From NCBI GenBank assembly GCA_963840925.1, contig CAWJAY010000046.1, positions 236,422-300,421 on the forward strand: DNA of 64,000 nucleotides, written 5' to 3'. This DNA comes from DATAOG01 sp963840925. GTDB taxonomy: Bacteria; Pseudomonadota; Alphaproteobacteria; Geminicoccales; Geminicoccaceae. Numbering within the stretch: position 1 is the stretch's first letter; each line of letters begins with the position of its first letter. The position numbers were made by a program, and so were the translations under genes. This document shows positions 49,955 to 59,657 of this stretch, piece by piece. Below the pieces are notes generated by a model, which ran no database searches, was not told the origin of the DNA, and saw only the letters and a list, made by a program, of their open reading frames with translations.

Positions 49955-52596
49955 CTAGCGTCCGGGCCGCGCCCGATGCTCGAAGATCCTGGCCCCGCTC
50001 GCGGCGAGGGTGGCGTCGGCGCGTTGCCTGGCGCTCGACGTCCTTCAGATGCGAGATGTCGATGAAGCTCAGCACGGCACCATCGGTCGTGTGATCTGAG
50101 ATGCGATAGGGCGTGATGCGCAACAGGAACACTCGACCATCCTCGTGCCGGGCGACCTCGACCTGCCGGCCGACGCTGTCGGTGACCACTGCACGGACAT
50201 CGTCGAGCAACTCCGGGTGCTCGAACTTGAGTGCGAAATCGCCGAGGAAGCGACCTTCGTCGCCCGGCAGCAGCGCGATCACTTCGCCCAGCCCCAGCGT
50301 GAAGCGCTTGATCGTCAGATCGGAGCCGAGGAACAGGGTCGCGATCGCCGTGCTCTCGAGCAGGTTGACGAGGTCGGTCTGGGCCCGGTCGAGCTCCTCG
50401 ACCTTGTCGGCGAGCTGGGCGTTGATCGTCTCCAGCTCCTCGTTCAGCGATTGCAGCTCCTCCTGCGAGGCCTCGAGCTCCTCGTTGCTCGACTGCAGCT
50501 CCTCGTTCATCGACAGCAGCTCCTCGTTCGAGGATGCGAGCTCATCGTTGGAGGTCTCCAGCTGCTCGATCGCGGATTCCAGCCGCTCTCGGGTTGCCCT
50601 GAGCGCCTGCTCGAGTTCCTCGACGCTGCCCTCCTGGGCGCCGTCAGGCAATCGCTCGCGATCGTCGGCGGCGACCGCGGCGGCTTTGAAGATGACGACA
50701 TAGTAACCGACCGCCTGGTCGTCGGTGGCCCGCGGCTCGACGATCAGATCAACCGAGCGCTGCTCGCCGTTGCGAACGATCCGGACTGCGGCCTGCATCG
50801 CCGGGCTCCGGGTCGTCTTCGCCTTCTGCAAGGCCGTGCGCAGGTCCATGCGCAGCTGCTCGTGCACGAGGCCCAGCACGTTCAGGCTGGCGGCACCGCC
50901 GGCCGGGTCGAGGAAAAACGCCAGACCGCTCGAGAACTCGACCACGTCGAGATGCTCGTCGACCACGAGGTAGGCAGGCGCGTAGCGCTGGAGCACGAGC
51001 TCGTGGGCCCATTGGCCCGGCGACGGCTCAGGCGCGGGGAGCCGCCGCAGCTGCTGTGGCGCGCCCGCCCGGCGTGCGAAGGCGCCCGCAGGAAAGTCCG
51101 GCGCGGCTCATCGTGCGCGCGATCCGCCAGCGGTAGACGCGGTGCTTGCGGTCGAGCGGCGCGAACAGGCGGCCGTGGCTGCCGAGGTTCTCGGCCGAGC
51201 CGAGAAACAGGAAGCCGTCCTCGCGCAAGGCGTAGTGGAACAGCTGAATGACCCGGTTTTGCAGCTGCGGAGCGAGATAGATCAACAAGTTGCGGCAGGA
51301 GATCAGGTCGAGCCGGGAAAACGGCGGATCGGCGATCACGTCCTGGACCGCGAAGATGCACAGTTCACGCAAGCTTTTGGTCACCCGATAGCCGCCTGCC
51401 TCCGCGACGAAATAGCGCTCGACTAGGCGCGGCGGCACCTCGGCGACCACGGCCGCCGGATAGATACCCGCGCGGGCCGCAGCCAAGGCGTCCTCGTCGA
51501 TGTCGGTGGCGAAGATCTGGCCCTGCGGCGCGTTCGGCCGCTGCTGCAGCTCTTCCAGGAGCAGCATGCCGAGCGAGTACGCCTCCTCGCCCGATGCGCA
51601 TCCCGGCACCCACAACCGGATCCGTTCGCCCGGACCCTTGCGCTCGACAATCTCCGTGATCGCCCTGCGCGCCAGCGCCTGGAACGCCGCCGGGTCGCGA
51701 AAAAAGTGCGTGACGCCGATCAACAGGTCTCGGAACAACTGCTCGACCTCGCCCGGGTCGGCCTCCAGATGCTCGACGTAGACGCCGACGTCGGCGATCT
51801 GCAGCACCTGCATGCGCCGCCGGATCCGGCGCAGGATGGTAGGCTCCTTGTACTCGCTGAAATTGTGCTTCTTCTGCCGGCGCAGCAGCTCGAAGATGCG
51901 GCCGAGATGATCGGGGGACCTCGCCACGAGCGAGGCGCTGTGCCCGAGACCGTCGATCCGGCCTAGATTGGCGGCGTAGCTGTTCAGGGCCTCCGGCATC
52001 TTGGCGACATCGAGGACCATGTCGACGCAGCCCGACGCCGCGGCGCTCCCGGGCATGCTCGGATGGGCCGCCGACTGGACGTCCTGGGCGATCGTCAGCC
52101 CGCCGTGCTCCTTGACCGCCTTGACCCCGATCGTGCCCTCATGGCCGGCGCCGGAAAGAACGATGCAGACCGCATTGTGGCCCTGGTCCTCGGCGAGCGA
52201 GATGAAGAACCGGTCGATCACGCTCTGACGCTCGCGAAGCTCCAGGGGCACGCGGGCGCGCAACCGGCCGTCCTCGACCGTGAGCAGAGCATTGGGCGGG
52301 ATGACGTAGATCTGATCGCGCTCGATCGCCATCCCGTCCATCGCCTCGCGCACCGGCATACCGGCGTGGCGGCCGAGGAGCTCGGTCAGCGGATTCGGAC
52401 GCTTGCGGAAAAGGTGCTGGACCAGGACGAAGGCCATGCCGCTGTCCGGCGGCATGTGCTTGAAGAAGACCTGGTAGGCCTCGAGCCCGCCCGCCGAGGC
52501 ACCGATGCCGACGATCAGCCGCGGCGATGCGCTCTGATCGAGCTGGCGCAGCCCGGCGCGCGCCGCGCGAGCTCGACCCTGGTCGTCAGCGACCAT
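49955..52596 (-). pseudogene. CheB-CheR fusion with coiled coil and PAS domain, two frameshifts
   Basis: About 875 residues when rebuilt. The CheB methylesterase domain (about 25-210) has the nucleophile in VGIGASAGGLEAYQ and the His in FVLVQHLF; the region of the catalytic Asp reads VLSGAGHEGTIG, with Glu where GSDG is usual. The CheR methyltransferase domain follows (SAM site LWVPGCASGEEAYSLGMLL; FATDIDEDALAAAR; LISCRNLLIYL), then a PAS domain, a long coiled coil of NEEL repeats (about 50250-50600) and a second PAS. No receiver domain is present. The ATG at 52596 has GGAGG six bases away, whereas the ATG at 52602 abuts it. Extra bases near 51020 and 50025 break the frame. Confidence 0.85.
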
Positions 52597-52761
52597 ATTC
52601 ATCCTCCGGTCGTGGCTTCGGGCCCGCGCCGCCGGCCACAGTCCGGGGCCGGCGAGACGGCGCTCGACAGAGCAGGTAGCTTATGATTGGATGAGTTGCG
52701 ACAATCAACCAGCTTTAGTTGATTTTTCCAGGTGCGCACTTTGCGCCGGGAAGGGTGGATC

Positions 52762-54498
52762 ATGCCGTACGATGCGCGCGCCGAACTGCGGGGGATCCTC
52801 GATACGGTCGGCGATGCGGTCGTGGTCGTGGACGAGAAGTGGCGCATCCTCAACCTGAACGCGGCCACCGCCGGGCTGTTCGGCTATCGCGCCAATCAAC
52901 TGATCGCCCGGTCGGTGAGCAACCTGTTCGTGGCGCGCGGCGAGCGCAAAGTTCTGGACTCGATCCTGCGCACCTTGGGTCCCCGGGCCACCCGCCAGGC
53001 GGTCTGGGAGGGCATCCTGCTCGGCCGCCATCGCGACGGCCACACGATCATCATCGAGAGCCGGATCCGCCGCTACCTCGCCAACCAGGCCACTCGCTAC
53101 GTGATGGTCCTGCGCGATGCCGGCGCCCGTCGGCGCGCCGAGCGGGCCCTGCAGCGCGCGGCGCTGCGCGATCCGCTGACGGGCTTGCTCAATCGGGCGG
53201 CGTTGGCTGACGAGCTGCGCCGGATGATCGAGCGCGCCCAGCGGACCGGCGGCGGCTTCGCGCTGCTGCTGCTCGATCTCGACCACTTCAAGGAGATCAA
53301 CGACAGCGTCGGCCATCAGACCGGTGATCTCGTGCTTCGCCAGACCGCCCGCCGGTTGCGCGCGCAGGTCCGCCGGAGCGACGTGCTGGCCCGCCTGGGC
53401 GGCGACGAATTCGCCGTGATCTCCGATCAGGCCGCGAGCCCGACCGACAGCATCGCGCTGGCTGAGCGCCTGACCGAAGCGGTGTCCCGGCCGCTCCATG
53501 TCGGCGGCGTCGAGGCCCACATCGGCACCAGCATCGGGATCGCGACCTTTCCCGAGGACGCGCGCGATGGCGACCAGCTGCTGGCGCGCGCCGACATGGC
53601 GCTCTACGCCGCCAAAGGCGCGGGCCGGGGCACCTGGGGACTGTTCGATCCGCGCATGCAGAAGGTCGCGACCGAACGCCGCCTGCTGGAGAGTGAGCTT
53701 CGGATCGCGCTGCGCGATGGTCAGCTCGAGCTCGTCTACCAGCCGGTGATCGAGCTGGCCGATCTCGAGGTCTGCGGCTGGGAGGCGCTGCTGCGCTGGA
53801 ACCATCCGGCGCGCGGCGTGCTCAGGCCGGAGGAGTTCGTGCCGTTCGCCGAGCGCAACCGACTGATCGAGCCGATCACCGAATGGGCGCTCGACCGCGC
53901 GCTGGCTCAGGTCTCAGCACTCGACGCGGGCCGCTCCGAAACCCTGCCGACCGCCGTCAACATCTCGACCCAGAGCTTCGACCAAAATGATCTCGTTAAC
54001 GTGGTCGGACGGCTCAACGGTCGTCTGCATACGCCGCTGATCCTCGAGATCACCGAGGGCGCGCTGATCGAGCACCAGCGCGCGATCGACGTCCTGACGG
54101 CGCTCCGGAACCTCGGCGTTCGAATTGCGATCGACGACTTCGGCGTCGGCTATTCATCGCTCGCCCGGCTCAAGGACCTGCCGCTCGACCTGCTCAAGAT
54201 CGACCGCTCGTTCATCGCCAATCTGCCGCGCGGCAATGCCGATCGGGCGATCGCCGAATTGATCGTGCGCCTCGCGACCAGCCTCGACATGACGACCGTC
54301 GCCGAGGGCGTCGAGACGGTCGATCAGCTGCGCAGCGTGATCGATCTGGGCTGCGACCAGGCGCAGGGCTACCTGTTCGCGCGGCCGATGGCGATCGAGA
54401 GCGTTCCGGGTTGGCTTGAGGGCTGGCGGCAACGCAGACGCCAGCAGCTGCTCGATGCCGGTTGCCCGGGCGCGCGCCTGCGGGTCGCGCTGGCCTGA
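52762..54498 (+). CDS. PAS-GGDEF-EAL protein (cyclic di-GMP turnover)
   Basis: 578 residues, intact and without transmembrane helices. A PAS domain (about 8-120: VGDAVVVVDEKWRILNLNAA) precedes a GGDEF domain with the intact active site ARLGGDEFAVI and an RxxD product-inhibition site (RRSD) five residues before it, so it should be able to make c-di-GMP. The EAL domain keeps WEALLRWNHP, NISTQSF, LEITEGALI, IDDFGVGYSSL and VAEGVET, so it may also degrade it. I chose ATG 52762 over GTG 52732 because the upstream ten codons are not PAS-like. It is divergent from the CheB-CheR gene and converges on flgH. Confidence 0.93.
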   Translation: MPYDARAELRGILDTVGDAVVVVDEKWRILNLNAATAGLFGYRANQLIARSVSNLFVARGERKVLDSILRTLGPRATRQAVWEGILLGRHRDGHTIIIESRIRRYLANQATRYVMVLRDAGARRRAERALQRAALRDPLTGLLNRAALADELRRMIERAQRTGGGFALLLLDLDHFKEINDSVGHQTGDLVLRQTARRLRAQVRRSDVLARLGGDEFAVISDQAASPTDSIALAERLTEAVSRPLHVGGVEAHIGTSIGIATFPEDARDGDQLLARADMALYAAKGAGRGTWGLFDPRMQKVATERRLLESELRIALRDGQLELVYQPVIELADLEVCGWEALLRWNHPARGVLRPEEFVPFAERNRLIEPITEWALDRALAQVSALDAGRSETLPTAVNISTQSFDQNDLVNVVGRLNGRLHTPLILEITEGALIEHQRAIDVLTALRNLGVRIAIDDFGVGYSSLARLKDLPLDLLKIDRSFIANLPRGNADRAIAELIVRLATSLDMTTVAEGVETVDQLRSVIDLGCDQAQGYLFARPMAIESVPGWLEGWRQRRRQQLLDAGCPGARLRVALA

Positions 54499-54505
54499 GC
54501 CGGCC

Positions 54506-55255
54506 TCAGTACGGCAGGATAATGTCGAGCACCTGAGCGCCGATCCGCGGCTGCTGGACGTCGGTGATCTGGCCGCGGCCGCCGTAGGCGACCCGGAGCT
54601 CGGCGATCTGATCGTGGCTGACCGTGTTGCGCGGCGTGATGTCCTCGGGCCGGACCACGCCTGCGACGTACAGCTCGCGAACCTCGAAGTTGACCCGCAC
54701 CTCCTGGCGCCCCTGGATCACCAGATTGCCGTTCGGCAGCACCTGGGTGACCACCGCCGCGATGTTGAGCCTGATGTCCTCGTTGCGGCTGACGTCGCCC
54801 TGGCCACCGTGCTCCAGGTTGCTGTTCAGATCGACCAGGTTGGTCGGGTCGACCGCGTCCGGCAGGATGTTCGGCAGCTCGCTCTCGAGGCCGAAGAAGT
54901 GGCTGGCGGAGAGGTCGTCCGAGTTGCTCCGTGTGCGCCTGGTCTCGTTCGAAAGCGTCGCCTCGTCCTCGATCGTCACCTGCACGGTCAGCACGTCGCC
55001 GGTCGTCCGCGCCCGCTGGTCCTTGAAGAAGGAGCGGGCGCCCTGGCGCCAGAGCGAATTGGGTGGATAGACCTCGGGCTCCAGGGTCGGCATCGGCAGC
55101 GACACCGGCTGGTAGGCCGCCTGTTCGACCGGGTTCTCGATCGCCGCGAGCTCCGGTGCCTGGCCGACGTTGGCCAGCCGCTCGAAGGTGCTGGCGCAGC
55201 CCCCGAGCGCGAGCAGCGCGAGCAGGCCGAGGGCCGGGGGAATGCGGATCATCAC
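54506..55255 (-). CDS. flgH: flagellar L-ring protein FlgH
   Basis: 249 residues, intact. Signal peptide and lipobox LLALLALGGCAS (Cys at about residue 20), then the FlgH family segments SLWRQGARSFFKDQRARTTG, VLTVQVTIEDEATLSNETRR, NGNLVIQGRQEVRVNFEVRE and the C-terminal GGRGQITDVQQPRIGAQVLD. FlgH forms the ring that carries the flagellar rod through the outer membrane. It lies 11 bases downstream of flgA, the usual flgA-flgH order. Confidence 0.96.
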   Translation of the reverse strand: MMIRIPPALGLLALLALGGCASTFERLANVGQAPELAAIENPVEQAAYQPVSLPMPTLEPEVYPPNSLWRQGARSFFKDQRARTTGDVLTVQVTIEDEATLSNETRRTRSNSDDLSASHFFGLESELPNILPDAVDPTNLVDLNSNLEHGGQGDVSRNEDIRLNIAAVVTQVLPNGNLVIQGRQEVRVNFEVRELYVAGVVRPEDITPRNTVSHDQIAELRVAYGGRGQITDVQQPRIGAQVLDIILPY

Positions 55256-55266
55256 CTGGTCTCCGG

Positions 55267-55980
55267 TCAGCTGCCGCCGGCCGCCGGCGGCTCGCCGCCA
55301 CCGAAGGCGACGAGATCGGGGCCGATCACCACGCCCTGGAGCTGGCGGCGGCTGTCGGCGTTGACCACCCGCACCAGATCGCCGAGCGCGCCGTCGGTCT
55401 GCGCGATGCCAAGCGCGCCGAGCTTGATGCCGGGCCGGGCGTAGACCAGCTGCACGGCACGGCCGCGGAGCACCAGCCGGTGCGCCTGCAGGTCGCGCTC
55501 GCTCAGCACCCGCCCGGGCTGCAGCGGCCGGCGTGCTTCGGCGCCGATCAGCTGCGCGGCGGCGGTCAGGCTGGTCGGGCGCAGCCGGCTCGCGCTCGCC
55601 GTGATCCAGTCGACGTCTGCCGCGCCGATGACCTCACCGGCGGCAACCGGCCGGGCGAGGACGGGCAGCTCGACCAGCTCCTGCGCGCGGCCCTCGGCCG
55701 GCAGACGAAAGCGGACCTGGTCGCCGACCGTCCCGACCAGCAGCGCGCTGAAGCGCCCGCTCTCGGGGTCGTAGCGCAACGCCTCGACGGCGACCTCGGT
55801 CGCCTCGGCGCTCTGATTGGCGAGTGGCAGGCGCGGTTGCTCGAGGCGCAGTTCGAGCGTCTCGCCCGCTCCCTCCGCGGCCAGCGCCGCGCTCAGCACC
55901 TCCTCGGTGAAGCTCGAGGTCAGCGGGACGCCGGCCGGCAGGGTCAGGCCACCGGGCTGAGGCAGGACAGTCAGAGGGCG
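55267..55980 (-). pseudogene. flgA: flagellar P-ring chaperone FlgA, 5' end missing
   Basis: The C-terminal SAF-type domain is intact: PVLARPVAAGEVIGAADVDW, LIGAEARRPLQPGRVLSERD, RLVLRGRAVQLVYARPGIKL. It ends DLVAFGGGEPPAAGGS. Upstream, codons for LTLPAGVPLTSSFTEEVLSA are FlgA-like and in frame, but the coding signal stops at the palindrome at 55981-56001: there is no start codon in the frame and no signal peptide in any frame within 300 bases. FlgA must be exported, so the gene has lost about 25-30 codons. The following DNA is prophage-like. Confidence 0.8.
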
Positions 55981-56001
55981 CGGGAATCCTAAGGATTCCC
56001 G
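55981..56001. repeat. 21-bp perfect palindrome at the flgA/element junction
   Basis: Arms CGGGAATCCT and AGGATTCCCG with a single central A. It lies exactly where FlgA coding sequence ends and prophage-like DNA begins, so it may be an attachment core or element end. It could also act as a terminator stem, but has no T run on either side. Confidence 0.55.
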
Positions 56002-56112
56002 CCGGCCGACTGCGCTGAAATGCGCTCAGATGGGCACTGCTCGCCCTGAGTTGGGCACAACTTCGGGCACTGGCTCGGCTCGAGCACCGCCCGACACCCG
56101 GACAAGAAAACG

Positions 56113-56139
56113 CCGGCCGCGCTCGGGGAGCGCGGCCGG
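56113..56139 (-). terminator. strong hairpin, terminator-like on the minus strand
   Basis: Perfect 12-bp stem CCGGCCGCGCTC / GAGCGCGGCCGG with a 3-base loop. On the minus strand it is followed by CGTTTTCTT, so it could stop leftward transcripts of the element from reading into flgA. It precedes the first rightward gene by 33 bases. Confidence 0.45.
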
Positions 56140-56171
56140 AAAGTCTGTCTCGCACACGAAAGGATACCGCG

Positions 56172-56465
56172 ATGGATATGCCCACGATCGACCGCCCCGA
56201 GCAAGAGCGCAGCGCCGGCAAGTGGCTGCAGATCACCGAACGTGACCTCGATTTTCCCTTCGACAGCGAAGGCGCCCCGCATGCGACCGGACGCACGTGG
56301 CTGATCCCGGTCGCGGCGGTCACTGCGATCGCGGTCGAGCCTGAGAGCAGCCGCGGCGACCGGGTTCTGGTCCATGTCCGCGGCCGCAAGCGGCCGATCG
56401 CGGCGTGCCGCTCGATCGAATACCTCGCGGACGAGCTCGGCCTGACGTTCGAGTGCGGTGACTGA
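56172..56465 (+). CDS. hypothetical protein of the element, 97 aa
   Basis: An intact 97-residue frame with AAAGGA eight bases before the ATG. The N-terminus is acidic, and a central beta-rich part (TWLIPVAAVTAIAVEPESSR, VLVHVRGRKRPIAACRSIEY) looks like a small folded domain. No family recognised. It is flanked by two strong GC hairpins, and precedes the replication-like gene. Confidence 0.65.
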   Translation: MDMPTIDRPEQERSAGKWLQITERDLDFPFDSEGAPHATGRTWLIPVAAVTAIAVEPESSRGDRVLVHVRGRKRPIAACRSIEYLADELGLTFECGD

Positions 56466-56480
56466 GCGCGCGGACAAAGC

Positions 56481-56514
56481 AACGCCGGCCGGCGCAGAAG
56501 CGCCGGCCGGCGTT
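56481..56514. terminator. strong hairpin between element genes
   Basis: A perfect 15-bp stem AACGCCGGCCGGCGC / GCGCCGGCCGGCGTT with a 4-base AGAA loop, 37 bases before the next ATG. There is only a short TT after the stem, so termination is uncertain. It shares the AACGCCGGCC core with the hairpin at 56113, in the same position relative to a following gene. Confidence 0.4.
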
Positions 56515-56550
56515 CGACTCTCCCTCACCCCCATGAAGGAAGCCCTTCAT

Positions 56551-58549
56551 ATGACTTCGCAGACCCCAGACCGACAAGTGATCACGATCCTACGCACGCT
56601 CGACGGCCGGCCGGCCAACAAGAAGGTCGAGCTCGCCCCTGACGGCAAGCTGATCAAGAGCAAGGCCAAAGAGCCCGGCCGCTACCGTGCGTTCTCGACC
56701 GCCGTGCCCGACCTCGCCACCCTGGCCTACTACCTGGGCGAGGTCGGCAAGCTCCCGGACATGCTGCTGTGCCTCGACGAGTTCGTCGGCGCGCCGGCCG
56801 AGTTCACGGTGTTCTCGATGGCCGAGATGGCGGCGCGGCTCGGTGTGCCCGAGACCGACCGCGAGGCGATCGCCGGCTGGCACGATCTGCCCGACTTCGG
56901 CCGGTGCTGCTGCCGGATGAAAGAGAACGTCGTCCCCTCCAACATCGTCTTGTTCGACCGCGACTTGGCCCCAGGCATGCCGGCCGCGCTCGCCGACCTC
57001 GACCACGACGCCTGGTGCGCGGCGGTCGACCGCGTGGTGCCGGGCTTCGCCGGTTGTGGCAAAGTGGTGGTCCCGAGCACCACCAACCGCATCATCGGCG
57101 GCCCGCCGCAGGCGGGCCTGAGCGGCCACACCTACGTCCTGGTCGACGACCCGGACGCGATCCAGGGCCAGCTCGAGCAGGCGGCGTTGCGCGCGTTGCT
57201 GACCGAGCACGACGGCACCGGCCTCGCCTTCGGCAAGCCGTGCCGCTGCCGCGCGACCGGCGCGAGAAGCACAAGGTCTGGTGGACGATCTTCGACAAGA
57301 GCGTCTGGCACCCGGGCCGGCTCGTGTTCGCGGGCGCTCCCGATGTCGGCCCCGGGTTGTCGATCGCACCACCGGACGTGCGCGTCGTCGACGGCCCGGT
57401 GCTGGCGCTGGGCAAGAAGGAGCTGTCCCGCGCCGAGCTGGACGCCGGCGCCGAGGCGATCCGCGTGCTGACCGGCGCCGGGCAGCGGCCGTTCGTCAGC
57501 AAGACGCAGCGGCGCGACCTTGCCACCGGCAAGGCCCGCATCGCGGGCCTGATCTTCGTCGAGTTCTGCCTCGAGCCCGACACGATGATCGAGACCGAGG
57601 GCGGCTGGCAGACGTTCGACCAGCTCGAAAAAGGCAAAGCCCAGCACCTGCGCTGCCAGGCCATGTTCCGGCCCGACAGCACGTCGTGGGCGGCGTTCTT
57701 CGGCCGCCACGCCGACGGCGGCGGCTTCATCTTCGACGAGGGCACGAGGACCAAATATTGCCTGAGCCGCACGCGCGCCAAGGCGAGCTGGGAGGTGATC
57801 CTGGACCACGTGATCGAAGACCTCGGGCCGACCGAGCGCGACTGGCGCGACCGCGTCAAGTCGAGCGCGCGCGGCCGCTGGATCGCGGAGAAGGAGGTCC
57901 GGCGCGACCCGGTCGTGCTCGAGCTGCTCGAGCGCGCCAGCGACGCGCCGGTCCTGAAGTCCGGCATGGTCGACCGTTCGCGCCTGCCGCAACGGTACAA
58001 CGCCTACCTGCCGTTCGCCTGGGGGCGGCTGTTGTCGATGCTGCCCGAGCATGGCCGGATCGACGCTGCGCTCGCCAGGCTGCTCGGCACCATGGTCGGC
58101 GGCAACTTCGCCGGCGGCCACGACAGCTGCTCGCTCGGTCACTGGGCGTGGCGCTGCGCCCGCTCCAGCCCCGGCAAGTGGCGCCGGGTCGGCACCTTCG
58201 CCATCTGGGGCCACCTGGCCGACGGTGCGCTCCAGATCGCGCTGTGGCCGTCGGTCGTCGACCAGGTCCTGAACGGCCGCCCGGGCGGGATCACCGAGAT
58301 GATCGCCGACATAAACGGCGACCGGCTCACCCGGGCCGTGAAGCAGGCCGGCATCGGCACCGAGGACAACCGCTTCAACGACCACGACGCCGAGGGCAAG
58401 CAGCGGCGCGCCACGATCTTGAGCGCCGCGTTCTCGCCTCGCTCGGCGTGATCACCGCGACCGTCAGCGAGAAGCTCGCCGAGGACGCTGCCGAGGCCCT
58501 CGCCGAGGCGAACAAGAAGTGGCGCGGCGGGCGTGATCGCCGTCATTGA
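56551..58549 (+). pseudogene. replication-protein-like (possible AEP-type primase) gene, two frameshifts
   Basis: About 665 residues when rebuilt. The start MTSQTPDRQVITILRTLDGR is chosen for AAGGAAG eight bases upstream. An N-terminal domain (56.6-57.2 kb) contains HTYVLVDDPDAI with a DD pair. After an extra base near 57255 comes KVWWTIFDKSVWHPGRLVFA followed by GAPDVGPGL, which resembles the linker after the catalytic core in archaeo-eukaryotic primases of plasmids and phages. A helical C-terminal half follows (SLGHWAWRCARSSPGKWRRV), ending in another frame with SEKLAEDAAEALAEANKKW. I rate the gene as certain and the primase role as a guess helped by the origin-like repeats directly downstream. 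Confidence 0.5.
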
Positions 58550-58570
58550 GCGGGGGCGGCGGGGCGGCGG

Positions 58571-58600
58571 GATATACAAAGACGGCGGGGATATACAAAG
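58571..58600. repeat. two direct repeats (GGGATATACAAAG type)
   Basis: GATATACAAAG occurs at 58571-58581 and again, as GATATACAAAG, at 58590-58600, 19 bases apart, each preceded by GGCGG. They open the A+T-rich region after the replication-like gene. Confidence 0.5.
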
Positions 58601-58604
58601 GGGC

Positions 58605-58860
58605 GCAATTTTTCTCTCACGTGAGAAAAGCTGTCATAGCTGTCATTCAGCTACCTACTAAAAAACGCGCGCACATGAGAATGACAGCTATGACAGCAAA
58701 TTCCGTGTGCGCGCGCACGCGCGCACGCGTCTTTCTTAGTAAGGGCTGCTCGTCGGTCGCACGGTCGGCCGGCGCACCGGCCGGTGATCAGGTGATCGGT
58801 TAAGATTAGTTCAAGGTTAGGAATGATTCAAGGTTAGGAATCAGTTAGGTTAGGAATCAG
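58605..58860. other. origin-like region: palindrome, 19-bp inverted repeat, Z-DNA-prone tract, iterons
   Basis: In order: the palindrome TCTCACGTGAGA (58614-58625); a perfect 19-bp inverted repeat GCTGTCATAGCTGTCATTC (58630-58648) with its complement at 58679-58697, enclosing A-rich DNA; an alternating GTGTGCGCGC tract (58705-58730); and iterons of TTCAAGGTTAGGAAT at 58810-58824 and 58827-58841, with a third partial copy GGTTAGGAAT near 58848. Such clusters beside a rep gene are typical of replication origins. No spacer regularity of a CRISPR array is present. Confidence 0.5.
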
Positions 58861-59321
58861 TTTTCTAACTCCTGACGTCGGCTGGTAGCGCACGCGAGTG
58901 AGTCACCCTGTCGGCAGAGGTGATGTCGCTGCGGGTCAGTCCGCCAGCGCCACCCCTAAGGCATGACCCGCATCCCGGTCGGATCCTTCGCCAGGAGCTG
59001 CTAACGAGGTGGCGGGCCGCCCGTTAATCCGCTTAGAGATTCGGGATACTTAACAATTCTGAAACAGCCGGCCGTGTAGCCGGCTTTTCGGGTATTCAGC
59101 GTTTTGGCGGGACCGAAATCCAACCGAATCTCTGGCGTTCAGCGCGAGGACGGCCTGGCCGTCCGGGTCCAGGCACCCCTGTTCTGGATCTGCGCCCGTC
59201 GCAGGGGTACGATGGGCGTTGACGCTCGGCTCGGAACCGGGCAGGGCCGTCCCGGGTCGAACCGGTCACTGCACGGCCTGGAGCCGGGCGTCGCTCAGAC
59301 CGTAACGTACGGCGCTACTCC
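58861..59321. other. no supported protein gene; possible small transcript ending in a terminator
   Basis: About 460 bases without a convincing gene. A plus-strand frame at 59104-59364 lacks a ribosome site. The stretch 58880-59065 has several short inverted repeats and ends in a clear terminator, so a small RNA is conceivable, but I see no known RNA family. Confidence 0.4.
59066..59088 (+). terminator. intrinsic terminator
   Basis: Stem AGCCGGC / GCCGGCT with a 6-base loop, followed by four T (59085-59088, sharing one with the stem). It would end a rightward transcript coming from the replication-like gene or from the origin region. Confidence 0.5.
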
Positions 59322-59657
59322 TCAAGAGCTGGCAGGAGGCGGCGTCTCGGCTGCAGGGGCGTAGGCCGCCAGCCGCCGTCGGATCCCGAAGCCACGCCAC
59401 ACCAACGCAAGGCCGATCACCACCGCAGCGAGTGTCAGGAGTCCGATCAAATCGACAGTGCCATTCAGCAGCTGGTGCAGGCCGAGGACGATATAAGCGA
59501 GCCCGAAGCCGATCATCCCGGTGACCGGGACGCATAACACCATTGGCACGATCTCCGGTCGGGTCCACCGCGGAGCATTGGAATTCCGGAACAACAGAGC
59601 CATTAGGCCGGCGATAAGAAGGGCGGAGCCAAGGAGGCAGCTACCGAGCGTTAACAT
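59322..59657 (-). CDS. three-helix hypothetical membrane protein
   Basis: 111 residues from the ATG at 59657, chosen because GGGGAG lies seven bases upstream; a longer frame to 59756 exists. Three hydrophobic helices: LTLGSCLLGSALLIAGLMAL, a second in PMVLCVPVTGMIGFGLAYIV, and VDLIGLLTLAAVVIGLALVW, then a basic cytoplasmic end and a Pro-rich tail. Could be an exclusion or lysis-related protein of the element, but nothing specific supports that. Confidence 0.55.
   Translation of the reverse strand: MLTLGSCLLGSALLIAGLMALLFRNSNAPRWTRPEIVPMVLCVPVTGMIGFGLAYIVLGLHQLLNGTVDLIGLLTLAAVVIGLALVWRGFGIRRRLAAYAPAAETPPPASS

Noticed and set aside
50145..51251. 368-residue plus-strand frame with Leu-rich repeats (RLQLLVQRLQLLL)
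   Set aside because: Mirror image of the coiled-coil NEEL repeats of the CheB-CheR gene, not a leucine-rich-repeat protein.
58810..58860. Possible CRISPR repeats
   Set aside because: Repeats are short, unequal and nearly touching; no spacers of constant size and no cas genes.
59104..59364. 86-residue plus-strand frame
   Set aside because: No ribosome site, no recognisable fold, and it overlaps the convergent membrane protein gene.
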